A stretch of 64,000 nt of DNA from Ophioderma brevispina. Lineage: Eukaryota; Echinodermata; Ophiuroidea; Amphilepidida; Ophiodermatidae. Positions within the stretch are counted from its first letter, which is position 1. Each line of letters begins with the position of its first letter. Shown here piece by piece: positions 11,601 to 21,793 of the stretch. The stretch is from assembly GCA_023653785.1 (NCBI GenBank), contig JAMKCH010022379.1:1-64000 (forward strand), given 5' to 3'. The position numbers were made by a program, and so were the translations under genes. The notes below the pieces were generated by a model that was given only the letters and a program-made list of their open reading frames with translations, made no database searches and was not told where the DNA came from.

Positions 11601-12230
11601 ACTGTAACAAAAATTACAGTGCAAAAATTTTACCGGAAAATTACTGTTAAAAACTTCCTAAAACTTACAGTATTTTGGCTTGGTTGGTGTAATTTGGATA
11701 TATATACAGGAAAATATGTAAATTTTATGTCCAATTTCCAGGCCTATAGATGACAAAATCTAAAAGTGAAGAATTTATCGAAATTTAATGAGTAACGACA
11801 TCATATACACTACTATGAATTTTTCAATTCTACCATTAAGTATACTACAATTATACAAGGAGGAAAAATACTGTAACTTTTACAGGAAATCTGGCAGCAA
11901 TTCTGCCAATCAAAACACCGTAAAATATAGCTTTAAGGTTTCATTAAAATTTAATGTATATTACAGTTTGATGTAATATTATATTAAAAACTGTTAAATT
12001 TACAGTAGATATGGCATGTAAAAAAATTGTGGATAGGCCTGCTATAAGTTGGGGTGTTCAGTCAGTTGCTTTTTTTCTTCTCCACACATCACAATCGTGT
12101 AATATCACCAATATAATGTTTTTGAAGCGTTTTGATTAATTAATTTTACAACTATACTGTAAATTTTACGTATTTGTTGGAGAATTGCTTGCCAGCTTTT
12201 ACTGTAGAATTTACATATATTTTGTACGTC
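11600..12230. mobile_element. MITE-like repeat with ACTGTAAAATTTACAGT words
   Basis: Repeated, mutually complementary words TACTGTAAA(A)TTTAC and TTACAGT occur at both ends (TGTAACAAAAATTACAGTGC at about 11601; TTTTACTGTAGAATTTACAT near 12197) and internally (GTAACTTTTACAGGAAATCT at about 11872, AAATTTACAGTAGATATGGC near 11996). Together with GGCAGCAATTCTGCC this resembles palindromic 'TTTACAGT' MITEs known from animal genomes. Ends are approximate and no TSD was resolved. Confidence 0.5.
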
Positions 12231-13029
12231 TAGATCCAAGGTCTGTGAGATGCTGAATTTGGGGGACGGGTAGAAGCTTGGACGCCCTTTTTAGATGCGT
12301 CCTATTATCCAGGCAATACCAAATGACCCCCTTTTTAAAAGTTCAACTACTCAATGACCCCCGTTTTCTTCTTTGGCATCCAATGTTATCACAGTTTGCA
12401 TAAATTATCCAATTTTTAAAGAATTTGGAACACCAAAACTCAACATTTCGCAGCCACGGGCACTTTTAACAATAAATAATTCATGCCAGCAATTTTATAA
12501 TGTATGGCAATTTGAACTTCTGAAAAAGGAAACTTCCTATTTTATTTAGGTTGAAAATCAATGGCCCTATTTAAAGTTTCATACTGATGGCCCCAGTTTT
12601 ATTCAGCTTGTGTACCAAATGAATTTTTAGGTACATTTTATCTGAAAAGACCCGGGAAAGGACCCTATTTTACACCTGGGCGAGGCACATCTACGCATAT
12701 CACTTCGCATATGGAGTGCCCCCCCCCCCCTTCCCGGCGCAAGTTGACCCGATGTGTTTGAATAAATACTCTCTGATAATAATTTGCTAAATAAAGATCT
12801 CCCCATCCCGATTGCAGTCTGACAAATCATCTAGAATGCAAAATTAATTTTGGCGGGAAAACTGCGGCCATCTTGTATAATGACCATTACTTTCCACTTT
12901 TAATATATCAATTGCAAGTGCTACACACCTTGCAGACATAGCCATGCAAAACATGTTCAAATACTAACAGAAAAATGGAAAATCGCCCTGAACATGCATT
13001 TATGAGCTATATACCTTTGTCGAAATATG
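12231..13029. other. No gene seen; C-run at 12720
   Basis: AT-rich DNA. It has one GC-rich stretch with an 11-C run near 12719 after GGCGAGGCACATCTACGC, and a purine/C-rich 'AATGACCCCC' area near 12325-12365. Nothing coding is convincing. Confidence 0.4.
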
Positions 13030-13170
13030 GGCGTATACGTCCACATAAGATAAATGCAAATTAGCATGTCTTGCCTTGTTTGGGAGATCTTTTACTGTTA
13101 GTTACAGCAAGAAAACCTGTAGCAATTTTGTCCAGGTGTACCTAGTATTTTTCATAGATTGAGTGGACTC
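13030..13170 (+). repeat. Inverted fragment of the 10-kb LINE
   Basis: CAAATTAGCATGTCTTGCC, GTTACAGCAAGAAAACCTGT and AGCAATTTTGTCCAGGT occur here on the plus strand. In copy B (about 10815-10965) they occur on the minus strand. This is a third, oppositely oriented piece of the same LINE, from just upstream of the RT fingers. Confidence 0.65.
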
Positions 13171-13279
13171 ATAGGCACGTTGTGATCTGTATCATTTTTA
13201 TCATCGTTGCAAATTGTTTCCGATACTAACAAAAATAGATCATTAACAGAATTTGTCATTTCCCCAAGCATTTGCTAGT

Positions 13280-13690
13280 TTTAGTGAGTTGTATCCATAG
13301 TTGTGGGCCGCCAGCTATGCTGGCAGGACCACTTAGCATCCTTGTGCGGGTGTATGTGTGGAATGATGTGTTTGGTATGTGTTAATGTGTGTGTCAACAC
13401 ACAAATTGTTATTTTTTTTTTAAATTGACCTCAATTGAAAAGTTTAAACTTCAATTGGAACCAAACTTCTGTCATAGGTGCACAATGGGATCCCTCATAT
13501 TTGTTGAGGTCAAAGGTCATGTTGAAAGGTCAACAGGTCATGTTAGGTGTCAAGTTGAAAAATGGGCTAAACTGTAAAATTGATCTAATTGAAAACTTGA
13601 AGTTCATAGGTGCACCATTCGATCCCTCATATGTTGATGAAGATCAACAGGGTCATAGTGCCCAGGGCAAAGGTCATTGGGTGGCCCACA
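13280..13690 (-). repeat. TGACCTTTGACC-family repeat, minus orientation
   Basis: Contains GAGGTCAAAGGTCATG at about 13505 (a direct-repeat-1 hexamer pair, AGGTCA n AGGTCA), then AAAGGTCAACAGGTCATG, and another AAAGGTCATTGG at 13668. Family words on the other strand are also present: ATAGGTGCACAATGGGATCC and ATAGGTGCACCATTCGATCC. At its far end is a TGTGTG-rich tract (13340-13400) and a hairpin GCCAGCTATGCTGGC (about 13311-13325). See copies at 26840, 36690, 43080, 45110, 53280 and 58850. Confidence 0.65.
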
Positions 13691-13693
13691 AGC

Positions 13694-13933
13694 TTATATT
13701 CTTTGAAATATAGCCCGCATCGCGAAATCCGAGAATCCCGCGAAAATTCTAGTTTTCTTTTTGTTTGGTGCCCGTATTTTGGCCATAAACTTGTTCAAAG
13801 AAGTCTGCCACATCTTTTTAGTACAGCCACCCGCCTCGTCCTCAATTTTATTTGTAAAATATTCACGCTTTGCTTCTTTCATCATGGCATTAACCTTATT
13901 TCTAAGAAACTGATATTTTTTTCCAATGGTCAT
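13694..13933 (-). pseudogene. LINE ORF2 linker fragment (between endonuclease and RT)
   Basis: Minus-strand frame reads KKYQFLRNKVNAMMKEAKRE then YFTNKIEDEAGG and KKMWQTSLNKFMAKIR. Wording of this kind (RN.V...I..AK..YY..KI......K.MW..LN) marks the linker between the AP endonuclease and reverse transcriptase of many non-LTR elements. It is a ~80-codon orphan piece, probably from the same LINE as copies A and B. Confidence 0.65.
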
Positions 13934-13985
13934 TTCCTAGTTTACCTTTGACAGCTTTTGCGTGATGAAAATCCCTATCATGCAT

Positions 13986-14797
13986 TAATTCAAATCAGAG
14001 AAGATGAGAAAAGAAGGAGATGGCTCGATTTTGAAATCCGATTACCCAGGATTACTCTCATTCACCAGCTCATTGGTTGGGTAACTTCAAGGGCCGCTCG
14101 ATTGCACCTTTGAAGTAATCTGTTCATCCGACTCAACTTGGCCAGTCAGGAAAGTTTCAGAACAGGAAGTAATTGACACACTGCTATACTAAAACAGTTT
14201 ATTAATATTCCAGCTAAAATTTTCTCTGCTGGTAATGAACTCCACGTTTGTTCTGACCGATAATTATTTATTTTATTCATTGGCGAAATAATTGAGGAAA
14301 ACAGTGTCTTTTTAACGAATGAAAACAGGAAAATCAGCCCCTGATTTAATGTTTTGAGGTCAGTAAAGGATGTTGTTATTTTAGCCTAATTTAAACATAT
14401 CCGGTTCCTGTGAAATACGATATGATGAATGATTAGATAAATGCATTTTGAATACAACTCAACCATACATGTTTGTGTCAGAAAGTGTCAAAAGAGCCAA
14501 AATGCTTTGAAAATTTGGGGTCAAAGTTGTCTGTAAGTGATGCAGGACGTTTCGCTGTACTGGTCACGACCAAAGTGTATAGACTTTGTGTAAATGCCAG
14601 TTGACAACTGGGTAATTGGAATAGTCATGGGATTTAATGACAGGTGTATGTAATGTTCTATAGCAAGAAGCGCAAGTCTTTTGATCGAATCAATCGGATT
14701 TAAGGCTATTAAGATGAATAGGCGGATGAACAGTTTATCTTTTGAAGTAACAGTTGAACCATCTCCTTCTTTCTCATCTTCTCTGATTCAAATATAT
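13986..14797. mobile_element. ~810-bp inverted-repeat element
   Basis: Left end CAAATCAGAGAAGATGAGAA followed by AAGAAGGAGATGGCTC is mirrored at the right by GAACCATCTCCTTCTTTCTC then ATCTTCTCTGATTCAAAT. A further inner pair is AATCTGTTCATCCGAC (about 14117) against GGCGGATGAACAGTTT (14722). No coding signal. A non-autonomous DNA transposon is likely; no target-site duplication could be fixed. Confidence 0.65.
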
Positions 14798-15160
14798 CGT
14801 CCCTATTTTCCAACCAGGGACACAACTTCTCTTTGAATCTTACAGATTTTCTGCAAAGATGTTAGGTCACAGTCTACCAAACAACTTTCTTTCATGATTT
14901 TTTTGTTTATCTTTGTTTCCTTTTCGGAAAAATGATGAAATATACGGTCAAAGTTAATTGAACGCACAGTTGAAGCCTAAGCTAAGGTTATTCGTGAAAG
15001 AGGACAAGTATCTTGTGCTTTGCGTCATGAAAAAATAGCTCAATCTTAATCGGGTGTCGAGCACCTGAAATCTTTCAACTGCATGGGTAATAACAATGGC
15101 TCTGTACTTCCAGATAAAAAGTAATTTGAAGTGCTTTATCCTGTGCATACCGAGCGGATT
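14798..15160. other. No gene seen
   Basis: Unique AT-rich sequence; the 64-codon minus frame at 14954-15148 has no recognisable domain. Confidence 0.35.
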
Positions 15161-15590
15161 TACTGGATATCAACAGTGCGGCATACGCGGATTTAGTTGG
15201 GGCGCACCCGGCGCGCGCCCCCCCCCCTATTTTTTGCAAACCAAAGGGCGCCGGACGCCTTGTAGATGTAGAAAAGTGCCTTTTGCCGCACAGGGCGCCG
15301 GGCGCCCTGTATATCTAGGAAAATGACCTTTTGTGGGCGCCCTTGGCGACACAATTTGTAAAATTTTCCCGCTCGCTCCGCTGGCCGGTAGACACGATTT
15401 GTTTTTGTTTTACTCGGTTTGAAATTGTGAAGAGCAGGGGGGTAATCTTCTTTGTTGTGATGTTTGGTGTTTGGTGCTCTGGTGCTTGAAAAATTTTAGG
15501 CGTCGCCCCCCCCCCCTTCAGAATTTCGAATCGAGTGGGGAAAAAAAATGGGCGAGCGAAGCGAGCCGGAAAATTTTAAAAGCGAATAGT
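15160..15590. repeat. GC-rich repeat with GCGAGCGAAGCGAGC palindromic ends
   Basis: GGCGCGCGCCC and GGGCGCCGGGCGCCC words with C runs at 15219-15228 and 15508-15518. AAAATTTTCCCGCTCGCTCC (15360) is mirrored by GCGAGCGAAGCGAGCCGGAA then AATTTT (15552-15579). The GCGAGCGAAGCGAGC word also occurs inside the MITE at 18799-19009 (about 18930). A GC island of repetitive origin, not a promoter CpG island as far as can be seen. Confidence 0.5.
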
Positions 15591-15868
15591 GTTCACTGAT
15601 ATTTAGGAAAAGAAATTGTGATGAAAGGTATAATTAGACAACAATTACTGCGCAGAAATCAGTTACTTCGCCGATATGCGTAACCAATGTCCTTATGCAA
15701 GCATCTTTCTCTCTTTGATCCTATGGAGTAAAACAAATACTGGCCATGAGATACCACAAAATTGTGCAGTGCAGATTTCATAATCGCTCGGAAAGCAACC
15801 GATTATTTTTTGACCAACAGCATTTGCCCAACACCACTTTTACCCAGATTTGCAGTATAGCAGCTATA

Positions 15869-16771
15869 TAGTGTGGTTCGGTATGTCAATGAAACAGTTC
15901 CCGTAGGATTTTGGTGCTAAAGTTGATTTTCTTGCTGTTTTTTCATTCAATAGGGACCGGACAGTCAGAAAATGATGGGGTGCAAATTTTCTGACAGCTG
16001 CCCCCTTCCTCAAGGGGGGAAATGTTACTACAGGGAAAAATTTAAAATCGAGTCAAATTGTGTTTTAATGTAAATTAAAGCTAATTAACATGTTCGTCTC
16101 CTTACAAGGATTAGAAAAAGTATATATTTGCCTAGGTTCCCACCTTTAGTTAAAGCACTATAGCCCCATAATGGTTCAAGGTCATCCTGGGGTAAAATTT
16201 ACCCAATGCTCAGATTTTGTTCAAACTGGTGATAAGTTGTTTGTATTGTCTCACAGGATCCAAAAATGTATTATTTTACAGTGCGTGACATTTGGTTGGC
16301 TAATTACGTAGCAAAACGTCGTAAGGGTCTACATGGTCTATGGGGGTCACCAAAAATTTCCCTGGATGTCGCAATGGTGATATCACCAAATCAGTTAAAA
16401 TGCATTTTCTGTTTCAGTATGACACAAGGAATCATTTGACACCACTTCCAACAACATCGGAGCATTTACCCCAAGGGTGACCTTGAACCATTACGGGGCT
16501 ATACCGCTTTAACTAAAGGTTGGAACCTAGGCAAATATATACTTTTTCTAATCCTTATAAGGAGACGAACGCGTTAGTGTACATTATAACACAATTTGGC
16601 TCGATTTTAATTTTTTCCCTGTACTATCATTTCCCCCTTGAAGAAGGGGGCACGAGTCCGAAAATTTGCACCCCATCATTTTCTGGCAGTTTAGGCCCTA
16701 TTGAAACCCAAACAGCAACAAAATCAATTTTAGCATGAAAATCCTACGGGAATACACACCGAACCACACTA
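15869..16771. mobile_element. 903-bp foldback element with ~340-385-bp arms
   Basis: Starts TAGTGTGGTTCGGT and ends ACCGAACCACACTA, a perfect 14-bp terminal inverted repeat. The inverted similarity continues inward through CCCGTAGGATTTTGG, AATGATGGGGTGCAAATTTT, AAGTATATATTTGCCTAGGT and AATGGTTCAAGGTCA, up to about 16255 on the left and 16425 on the right. That leaves a ~170-bp unpaired loop. Flanks are TATA on the left and ATAT on the right, compatible with a TA-type target. No coding capacity. Confidence 0.85.
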
Positions 16772-17060
16772 ATATGGTTAAAAAGATGGTTAAATGGTGG
16801 CAGAATGTTTTTGTCAAAGAAAATATACCGAAAACAGCAAAAATCAGGAATTGAGCAAATTGCCTTTGAAGGTTCTGTTTTGTACATAATGGACAAAAAT
16901 AGTATTTAAAACTGAATAAAACAGAAAAAAGTAATCTTTGGAACTGAAATGAAGAATAGCAACAAAACTAATATCTTGGCTATCCCAATATGTATAAGCA
17001 AGGAAAATGTACATAATTTTTCTTGCTCAGTAGCGCATATTACAACAATAGATGCAAGTA
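16772..17060. other. No gene seen
   Basis: AT-rich unique DNA between the foldback element and the SINE. Confidence 0.35.
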
Positions 17061-17069
17061 TCTCTTTTA

Positions 17070-17354
17070 AAAATAGAGCACGAGTGGCATAACCGATAAA
17101 GTACATACAGGACTCATGATCCCGAGACAATTTGTGAGTTCTGAGTTCGAGCCCCCCTGAATTTACCCTTTTTTGTGTCCTTGGCCAAGATACTTAATCT
17201 CAATTGGGTATTACAATCTAAGGGCTGATAGGGATGTGCGCTTGCAGCCGAAATGATTGTGACGATTTCCTGATGGCGGCGTAATATAGATAGGCAACAA
17301 CGCTTGGAGGTAGTTTACAACGACAAAGCGCTATATAAAAGCTCATTATTATTA
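17070..17354 (+). mobile_element. tRNA-derived SINE
   Basis: A-box-like GTGGCATAACCG at 17084 and a B box GAGTTCGAGCC at 17143-17153 are spaced as in a tRNA head. The body then reads CCTTGGCCAAGATACTTAAT, a conserved GATTGTGACGATTTCCTGAT segment, and AGCGCTATATAAAAGCTCAT with a TTATTATTA 3' tail at about 17345-17353. The tail resembles the 3' ends of SINEs mobilised by L2/CR1-type LINEs. Transcription would be by RNA polymerase III from the internal boxes. Confidence 0.75.
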
Positions 17355-18500
17355 GAAAAATTGAGAGCTCTTCAGGCCATGGTTGCACATATAGACGAGC
17401 GCGCACAAAAACACACACAATATTTGAAGTTGGGATTAAGCCTTCGAATGCATTACTATTGGAATAGTCAAAATTTGACCGAATGATATATTTTATTATA
17501 TACCAAAGTAGATCCTTGTAATTTGATTGGAGGATTATAGGTCACGTGTCATTCACTATGATAAATTGAATGCTTACGTCACATACCGTGCATTTTTTTT
17601 CGTTCCATTCGGTGTGCATTTTGGTTCCATACCTTTCGTTTTATTGCACGCCTCGTGCGTCTTCGCAAAAGGCAGGTCACATAACACACGCACATTACGG
17701 AACTTCGCTGTGGCTGTGAAAATGCAATATATGATAAGCAACGCGGTGCTGGCAGCGATTTTCGGAACTGGCGTAACGTTACCTGGGGCGAACAATGGGC
17801 ACGATCTTGTTTATTCTGCTGGCAAAGCCATGTTTACACACCAGCAGGTTCTACTAGGAATTCCCGACCATTCCTTGGACCAAGTTTAACGCAGCGGAAC
17901 TTAGCAAGAATAGTAGGAGAAGGTAATGTAAGCCAACCAACGAGCTTGAATAAAATAGATAGAGCACACCCTGCTCAGAGCGGAAAATGAAGCCGACTCA
18001 GCTAGCCATGACGTCACACTTCATCGTCTGCCATCACGTTCTGAATTTTTAAAAGAAAGCCGGCGTTGTTGACCCACTGGATATCAGTGAGGTAAACTAC
18101 TACCATTTTACATGAAACTAACCTTACAGAAAGGTACGAATAAAAATCGTTCGGAACAAAAAAATAGCGAGGGTGTTTATTGTCGACATTGTCGCAAAAG
18201 GTGGAAATTTTTGATCGACAAGCCTTTACGGCCGACACTGCCATTCTGCTGCCCAGGTCCATGAGATATCCCCATCTTAAATTTCAACGTTGCGTTTGGC
18301 TTAACACATTATGACAACGTACACTAAATTCCCCTTCCGAAGTGTCAAGTAAACAAGGATAAAACCTGAATTCCATGCCACGTATGATTTGGCGGGCTTG
18401 ATAAGATTAACTAAATAATTCTGTAAGTTTTAGCGTTTTTCAGACCTTGTTGTTTCGTTACATAACTGAAGTATTGACCACAAAACAAAAAATCACTGAA
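17355..18500. other. No gene established; 120-codon open frame at 17527-17889
   Basis: The plus-strand frame 17527-17889 is the longest non-repeat frame in this area, but it overlaps a 73-codon minus-strand frame and has no domain I recognise. Local GC is somewhat higher at 17600-17900. It could be an exon or chance. The minus frame 18014-18262 is similarly unassigned. Confidence 0.25.
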
Positions 18501-18506
18501 TTCAGC

Positions 18507-18600
18507 AAATTCATTCAGGAAAGTGCTCTCTATTTTGGTGCCCAAAATCTGGCTTCATATTCATGGCACCAAAATTGGCAACACTTTCCTGAATGAATTT
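18507..18600. repeat. 94-bp near-perfect hairpin
   Basis: AAATTCATTCAGGAAAGTG followed by ..ATTTTGGTGCC pairs with GGCACCAAAATTGGCAACAC followed by TTTCCTGAATGAATTT. Each arm is about 36 nt with a few mismatches, around a ~22-nt loop. It is probably a short palindromic repeat; a pre-miRNA-like fold is possible but untested. Confidence 0.7.
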
Positions 18601-18798
18601 ATTTGATTTAGGCTTGTTGCCCGCTTCATTCATTTCGATGAAAACATGGTAATATGAGGATTGTTTATTGAAATTGTAATAAAAATATATATTATTTATA
18701 TAACCACGATTTCCTGTGAACAAATAAGTACATTTTTCTAAAAATAATAGTCACTTTGGTGACGTTTTCTATTTTGCCTTTATTTCAGAGCATGAGGT

Positions 18799-19009
18799 CA
18801 GTGGCGTAACCAGCGGGGTGGCAGAGGGGGCAGACTGCCCCCCCCCGGACAACGAAAATGGGGACGGAGAAGCTAAAAAATGGGGACGAGAAGAAGGTAG
18901 AGAAGGGGAAAAATATGGGTCTACCCGGCGAGCGAAGCGAGCCGGAGAAAAAATGGGGAAACTTCTTGAGTTTTGCCCCCGCGGAGGCACAGGTCTGGTT
19001 ACGCGCCTG
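18799..19009. mobile_element. hAT-like MITE with 8-bp target duplication (copy 1)
   Basis: Begins CAGTGGCGTAACCAG and ends CTGGTTACGCGCCTG (terminal inverted repeat with two mismatches). It is flanked by CATGAGGT (18791-18798) and TATGAGGT (19010-19017), 7 of 8 identical. Inside are GGGGGCAGACTGCCCCCCCC and the GCGAGCGAAGCGAGC word. An 8-bp duplication fits the hAT superfamily. Related copies: 31816, 41560, 45524. Confidence 0.8.
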
Positions 19010-19238
19010 TATGAGGTTTAGGTTAGTTTGTAAATAAACTGGCAATAACCCTGCCAACAGTCCGCGCTCTAATTTATTCAAGCTAGCCATATGGGCTACA
19101 GCCTACAGCTAGGGTCTGGGTCTTGCTACTTGGCTATAGCCTAGCCTAGCCCTAGCCTAGTCTATGGTGCTCTCTGGGTGCTTAGCGTAGTCAAGCTAGT
19201 CTGAGCTTAATGACAAGGATCTACTTCGATGTAGCAAA
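19010..19238. other. Unique sequence with short CCTAG repeats
   Basis: A small run of TAGCCTAGCCTAGCCCTAGC lies near 19137-19160. Nothing else is recognisable. Confidence 0.4.
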
Positions 19239-19360
19239 CAAATAATGAATGTTTTTCATTCGTGCAATGAAAAGAATATTTTCATTCATTGAAAGATGAA
19301 AACTTCCATTCAACTTAGGAAAATATTCTTACCATTGCAATCATAAACATTCATTATTTG
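19239..19360. repeat. 122-bp imperfect palindrome
   Basis: CAAATAATGAATGTTT.. ..GAATATTTTC on the left pairs with GAAAATATTC..TACCATTGCA and AAACATTCATTATTTG on the right. It is a MITE-like palindrome without visible coding. Confidence 0.65.
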
Positions 19361-19659
19361 TATACTATTGAACGAACAATTTGTTCTGTATCATATCAAC
19401 TGGTTTCTTTTCATGCCTTTTCATGAATATTCATTAACGTAATCATGCTATTTCATTGGCCGATTCCGATTACAAGTGCTATTTCCCTATAGTTCGAACT
19501 GTTTCCCTACAACCTCGTCCCCATAAAGCGAGGTGTAATAAAACAAATACCACATGGTTTATGATCGGGGAAATAGCGCACACTATTTTCCCTCGGTACT
19601 GGCTAGGGCCATCACCCCTCACACTTCGGGTTCGGGTTGATAGATACGGGTAGCCATAC
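19361..19659. other. No gene seen
   Basis: Overlapping frames on both strands at 19456-19667 share no recognisable domain. Confidence 0.35.
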
Positions 19660-20130
19660 CTAACCATGTATTATTTGTATGCTTCTCAGGGCAAGTATCT
19701 GAGAGGTAGTGTTGATCTGCCTTTGAGGTAGTGTTGATCTGCCTTTGCGAAAACCATTCTGGTTCCGTCTGCGAATGGGGTCTATGTGAGAAATGATTCT
19801 GTTGAGCAGCGTTGAGTTATAGATCTTAGAGGCTAGTAGTGACAGTGTGAATCCTCTGTAGTTTTGGGGTTGTTGGAGGTCGCCTTTCTTTGGTAGAGGG
19901 GTGATGAACGATGTTGAAAAGGCAGCTGGTTTGTTTCCCATGTAGGTGTTGTTACAAAATTCTATCAGTTGATCATGGAATCTGCAGGAATGTTGTCGGG
20001 ACCAGACGTCTTGATGCTCTTTAGTTTCTTCAAGCAGATCTGAAGCTCCTCTATAGTGAAAGGTCCAGCCTGTTATTGAAGAAAGGTTCGTCTGAAGTAG
20101 AGAACTTCAGATGTTTCAACTTTAAAACAA
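19660..20130 (-). pseudogene. Minus-strand LINE RT fragment (downstream half of a split LINE)
   Basis: The minus-strand frame 19941-19660 reads FITPLPKKGDLQQPQNYRGF, then LASKIYNSTLLNRI and NQNGFRKGRSTL: the RT finger blocks (P.PKKG....NYRG.., NGFR.GRST) of a non-LTR element. Upstream at about 20060-19990, in broken frame, are remnants of FTIEELQICLKKLKS and GPDNIPAD. The matching N-terminal linker of what is probably the same element lies at 23578-24050, on the far side of the plus-strand LINE, which appears to have inserted here. Confidence 0.75.
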
Positions 20131-20149
20131 CTTGTCAGGTCAGGTCTCT

Positions 20150-20430
20150 CTTTGAGCGCCTGCTACTGGTAACCAGTACTACCTGTCCCATGGCCGGTTG
20201 TCGGCGGCTAAACCGTCACCCCCATCAGTTTTTTTAATACGAAAGCTGATGAGGAGGGTAGCTGGTTACCCTGGTAGAACTAAAAAGAAAATCTACCAAC
20301 AAGAGCGCCGGCTCTGGAGAGCCAACGGCGGTCATCCAGCATTGTGTACATGCTGCCTTGCATGTTTGGGCGGGGAAGCCCAAAGGCTAAGTCCACCGCC
20401 GAAAACGGTGGATTGACGTCAGGAAGGGCA
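20150..20430 (+). other. Structured 5' leader of the LINE
   Basis: Consecutive hairpins can be drawn: CATCAG/CTGATG (20222-20252), AGGGTA/TACCCT (20255-20272), GGTAGA/TCTACC (20273-20297), GGCTC-TGGA-GAGCC (20310-20323) and CCACCG/CGGTGG (20393-20411). The copy at 41022 keeps hairpins at the same places with partly different stem sequence. A role in 5' processing, translation or packaging is an inference. The CTGATGAG word recalls the hammerhead core, but the GAAA box is not in place. Confidence 0.55.
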
Positions 20431-20618
20431 TCCGGTCAATTATTGTTTGCTCCAATAAATCCTCATGGCGAATATCATATAAAGGGCACCAACCAGCCCG
20501 AAAGTTGGGGTGGGCGGCACCTGCATACCTCAAAAAGAATGGTGCAAGGAATCACCTTGAGTCGCGCAGGTATCGCCTGCCCCATGACGGTGTTCAGCCC
20601 GATAAGCGGCTCGGGGTG

Positions 20619-21398
20619 AGGGTTGGTAGTTGGAACGTGGGGAGTTTGAAGGGGAAAAGGGGTAGAGATAAGTGAAGAATTGAGGAAGAGGAGGGTGGAT
20701 GTATGTTGTGTACAGGAGGTGAGGTGGAGAGGGGAGGGGCTAGGATGTTGGGGGTAGAGGGAAGAAAGTACAAGTTATGGTGGGCAGGAAATAGTGATGG
20801 GATTGGGGGTGTAGAAGTCCTGGTGAAAGAGGAATTGTGTGAAAAGGTGGTGGAGGTGAGAAGGAAGAGCGATAGGCTGATAGCAGTCATAATGGGTCTT
20901 TGAGGTGGTGAGGTTCATATGCGGCTATGCTCCCCAGTGTGGAAGGAAGTGTGAAGAAAAGGTGCGTTTTATGATGAGCTGGCAGATGAATGGGATGTGC
21001 AAAGTGTCGGTGTTTGGGATTTTAATGGGCATGTGGGGAAAAGGATCGAAGGTTTGAAGGTGTTCACGGAGGGAATGGGTTTGGGGAAAGGAATCTGGAA
21101 GGAAGAATGTTGTTGGAGTTTTGTGATGAAAAAGAGTTATGTGTTGTGAATATGTGGTTCAAGAAAGAGGACAAAAGGAAAGTGACATTTAGCTCAGGGG
21201 GAAATGAGACAGAGATTGATTTTGTGTTAGTGGGCAAGGGAAACAGAAAATTTCTGAAGAATGCTAAGGTGATTCCAGAGGAATTGCAACACAGGTTGGT
21301 GGTTGTGGATAAGAAGGTGAAAAAGGTGGTTAGGAAGGTAGCGCATGAGAGGAGGAAAGTATGGAAGCTGAAAGAAAAAAGAGACAAAGACTTTTGAG
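20619..21398 (+). pseudogene. LINE AP-like endonuclease, frameshifted
   Basis: Motifs in order: RVGSWNVGSLKG at 20619, the catalytic-Glu box VCCVQEVRW at about 20701-20727 (cag gag at 20713-20718), DFNGHVG at 21018, EIDFVLVGK at about 21213, and QHRLVVVD at about 21286 in place of the usual SDH box. The Glu box lies in a different frame from the following stretch, so there is a frameshift at about 20730. The endonuclease would nick target DNA to prime reverse transcription. Confidence 0.8.
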
Positions 21399-21439
21399 AC
21401 GAGAGTTGGGGAGCTTGTGGGGACCGATGTGTCAGATTT

Positions 21440-21793
21440 GTGGGGTGCTTTAAAGAAGGGGTGTTACAGGCATGTGATGAAGTGTGTGGGAAAACGAAAG
21501 GTAGGAGAGATATGGGGTGGTGGAATACTGAGGTGAAGGAGGCGATAGTGAGAAAGAAGGAGACATTCAAGGATATGAGAAAAAATGGAATGGAAGAGAA
21601 TAAGGCGAGGTATAAGAGGCTAAAGAAGCGAGCAAAGAAAGTGGTTGCGAAGGCTATGAAGGAGGAGGCAGAGAAGGGGCTAAGTGAGTTGAGAGAGAAT
21701 CCAAACAAGTTGTATAAGATAGTGAAGGCAATGAAAACTGATGGAAGCGATGTCGAAGGGGGAAGATGTATGAGGGGAAGTGATGGAAGTTGA
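21440..21793 (+). pseudogene. LINE linker between endonuclease and RT
   Basis: Basic, helix-rich translation with GWWNTEVKEAIVRKKETFKD, then ARYKRLKKRAKKVVAKAMK and LYKIVKAMK. This is the usual W(W)...V..A...K...F..........Y......K..V..AK linker of APE-type LINEs. It ends at a stop at 21791-21793. Confidence 0.75.

Noticed and set aside
17143..17153. Functional tRNA gene
   Set aside because: The boxes are present but no acceptor or anticodon stems can be folded, and a SINE body and TTATTATTA tail follow.
17527..17889. 120-codon plus-strand frame as a gene
   Set aside because: No recognisable domain and an overlapping antisense frame; kept only as a note in the region entry.
20241..20290. 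Hammerhead ribozyme (CTGATGAG core) in the LINE leader
   Set aside because: CTGATGAG and a following hairpin are present, but the GAAA box and a closing stem with cleavage site are not in the required positions.
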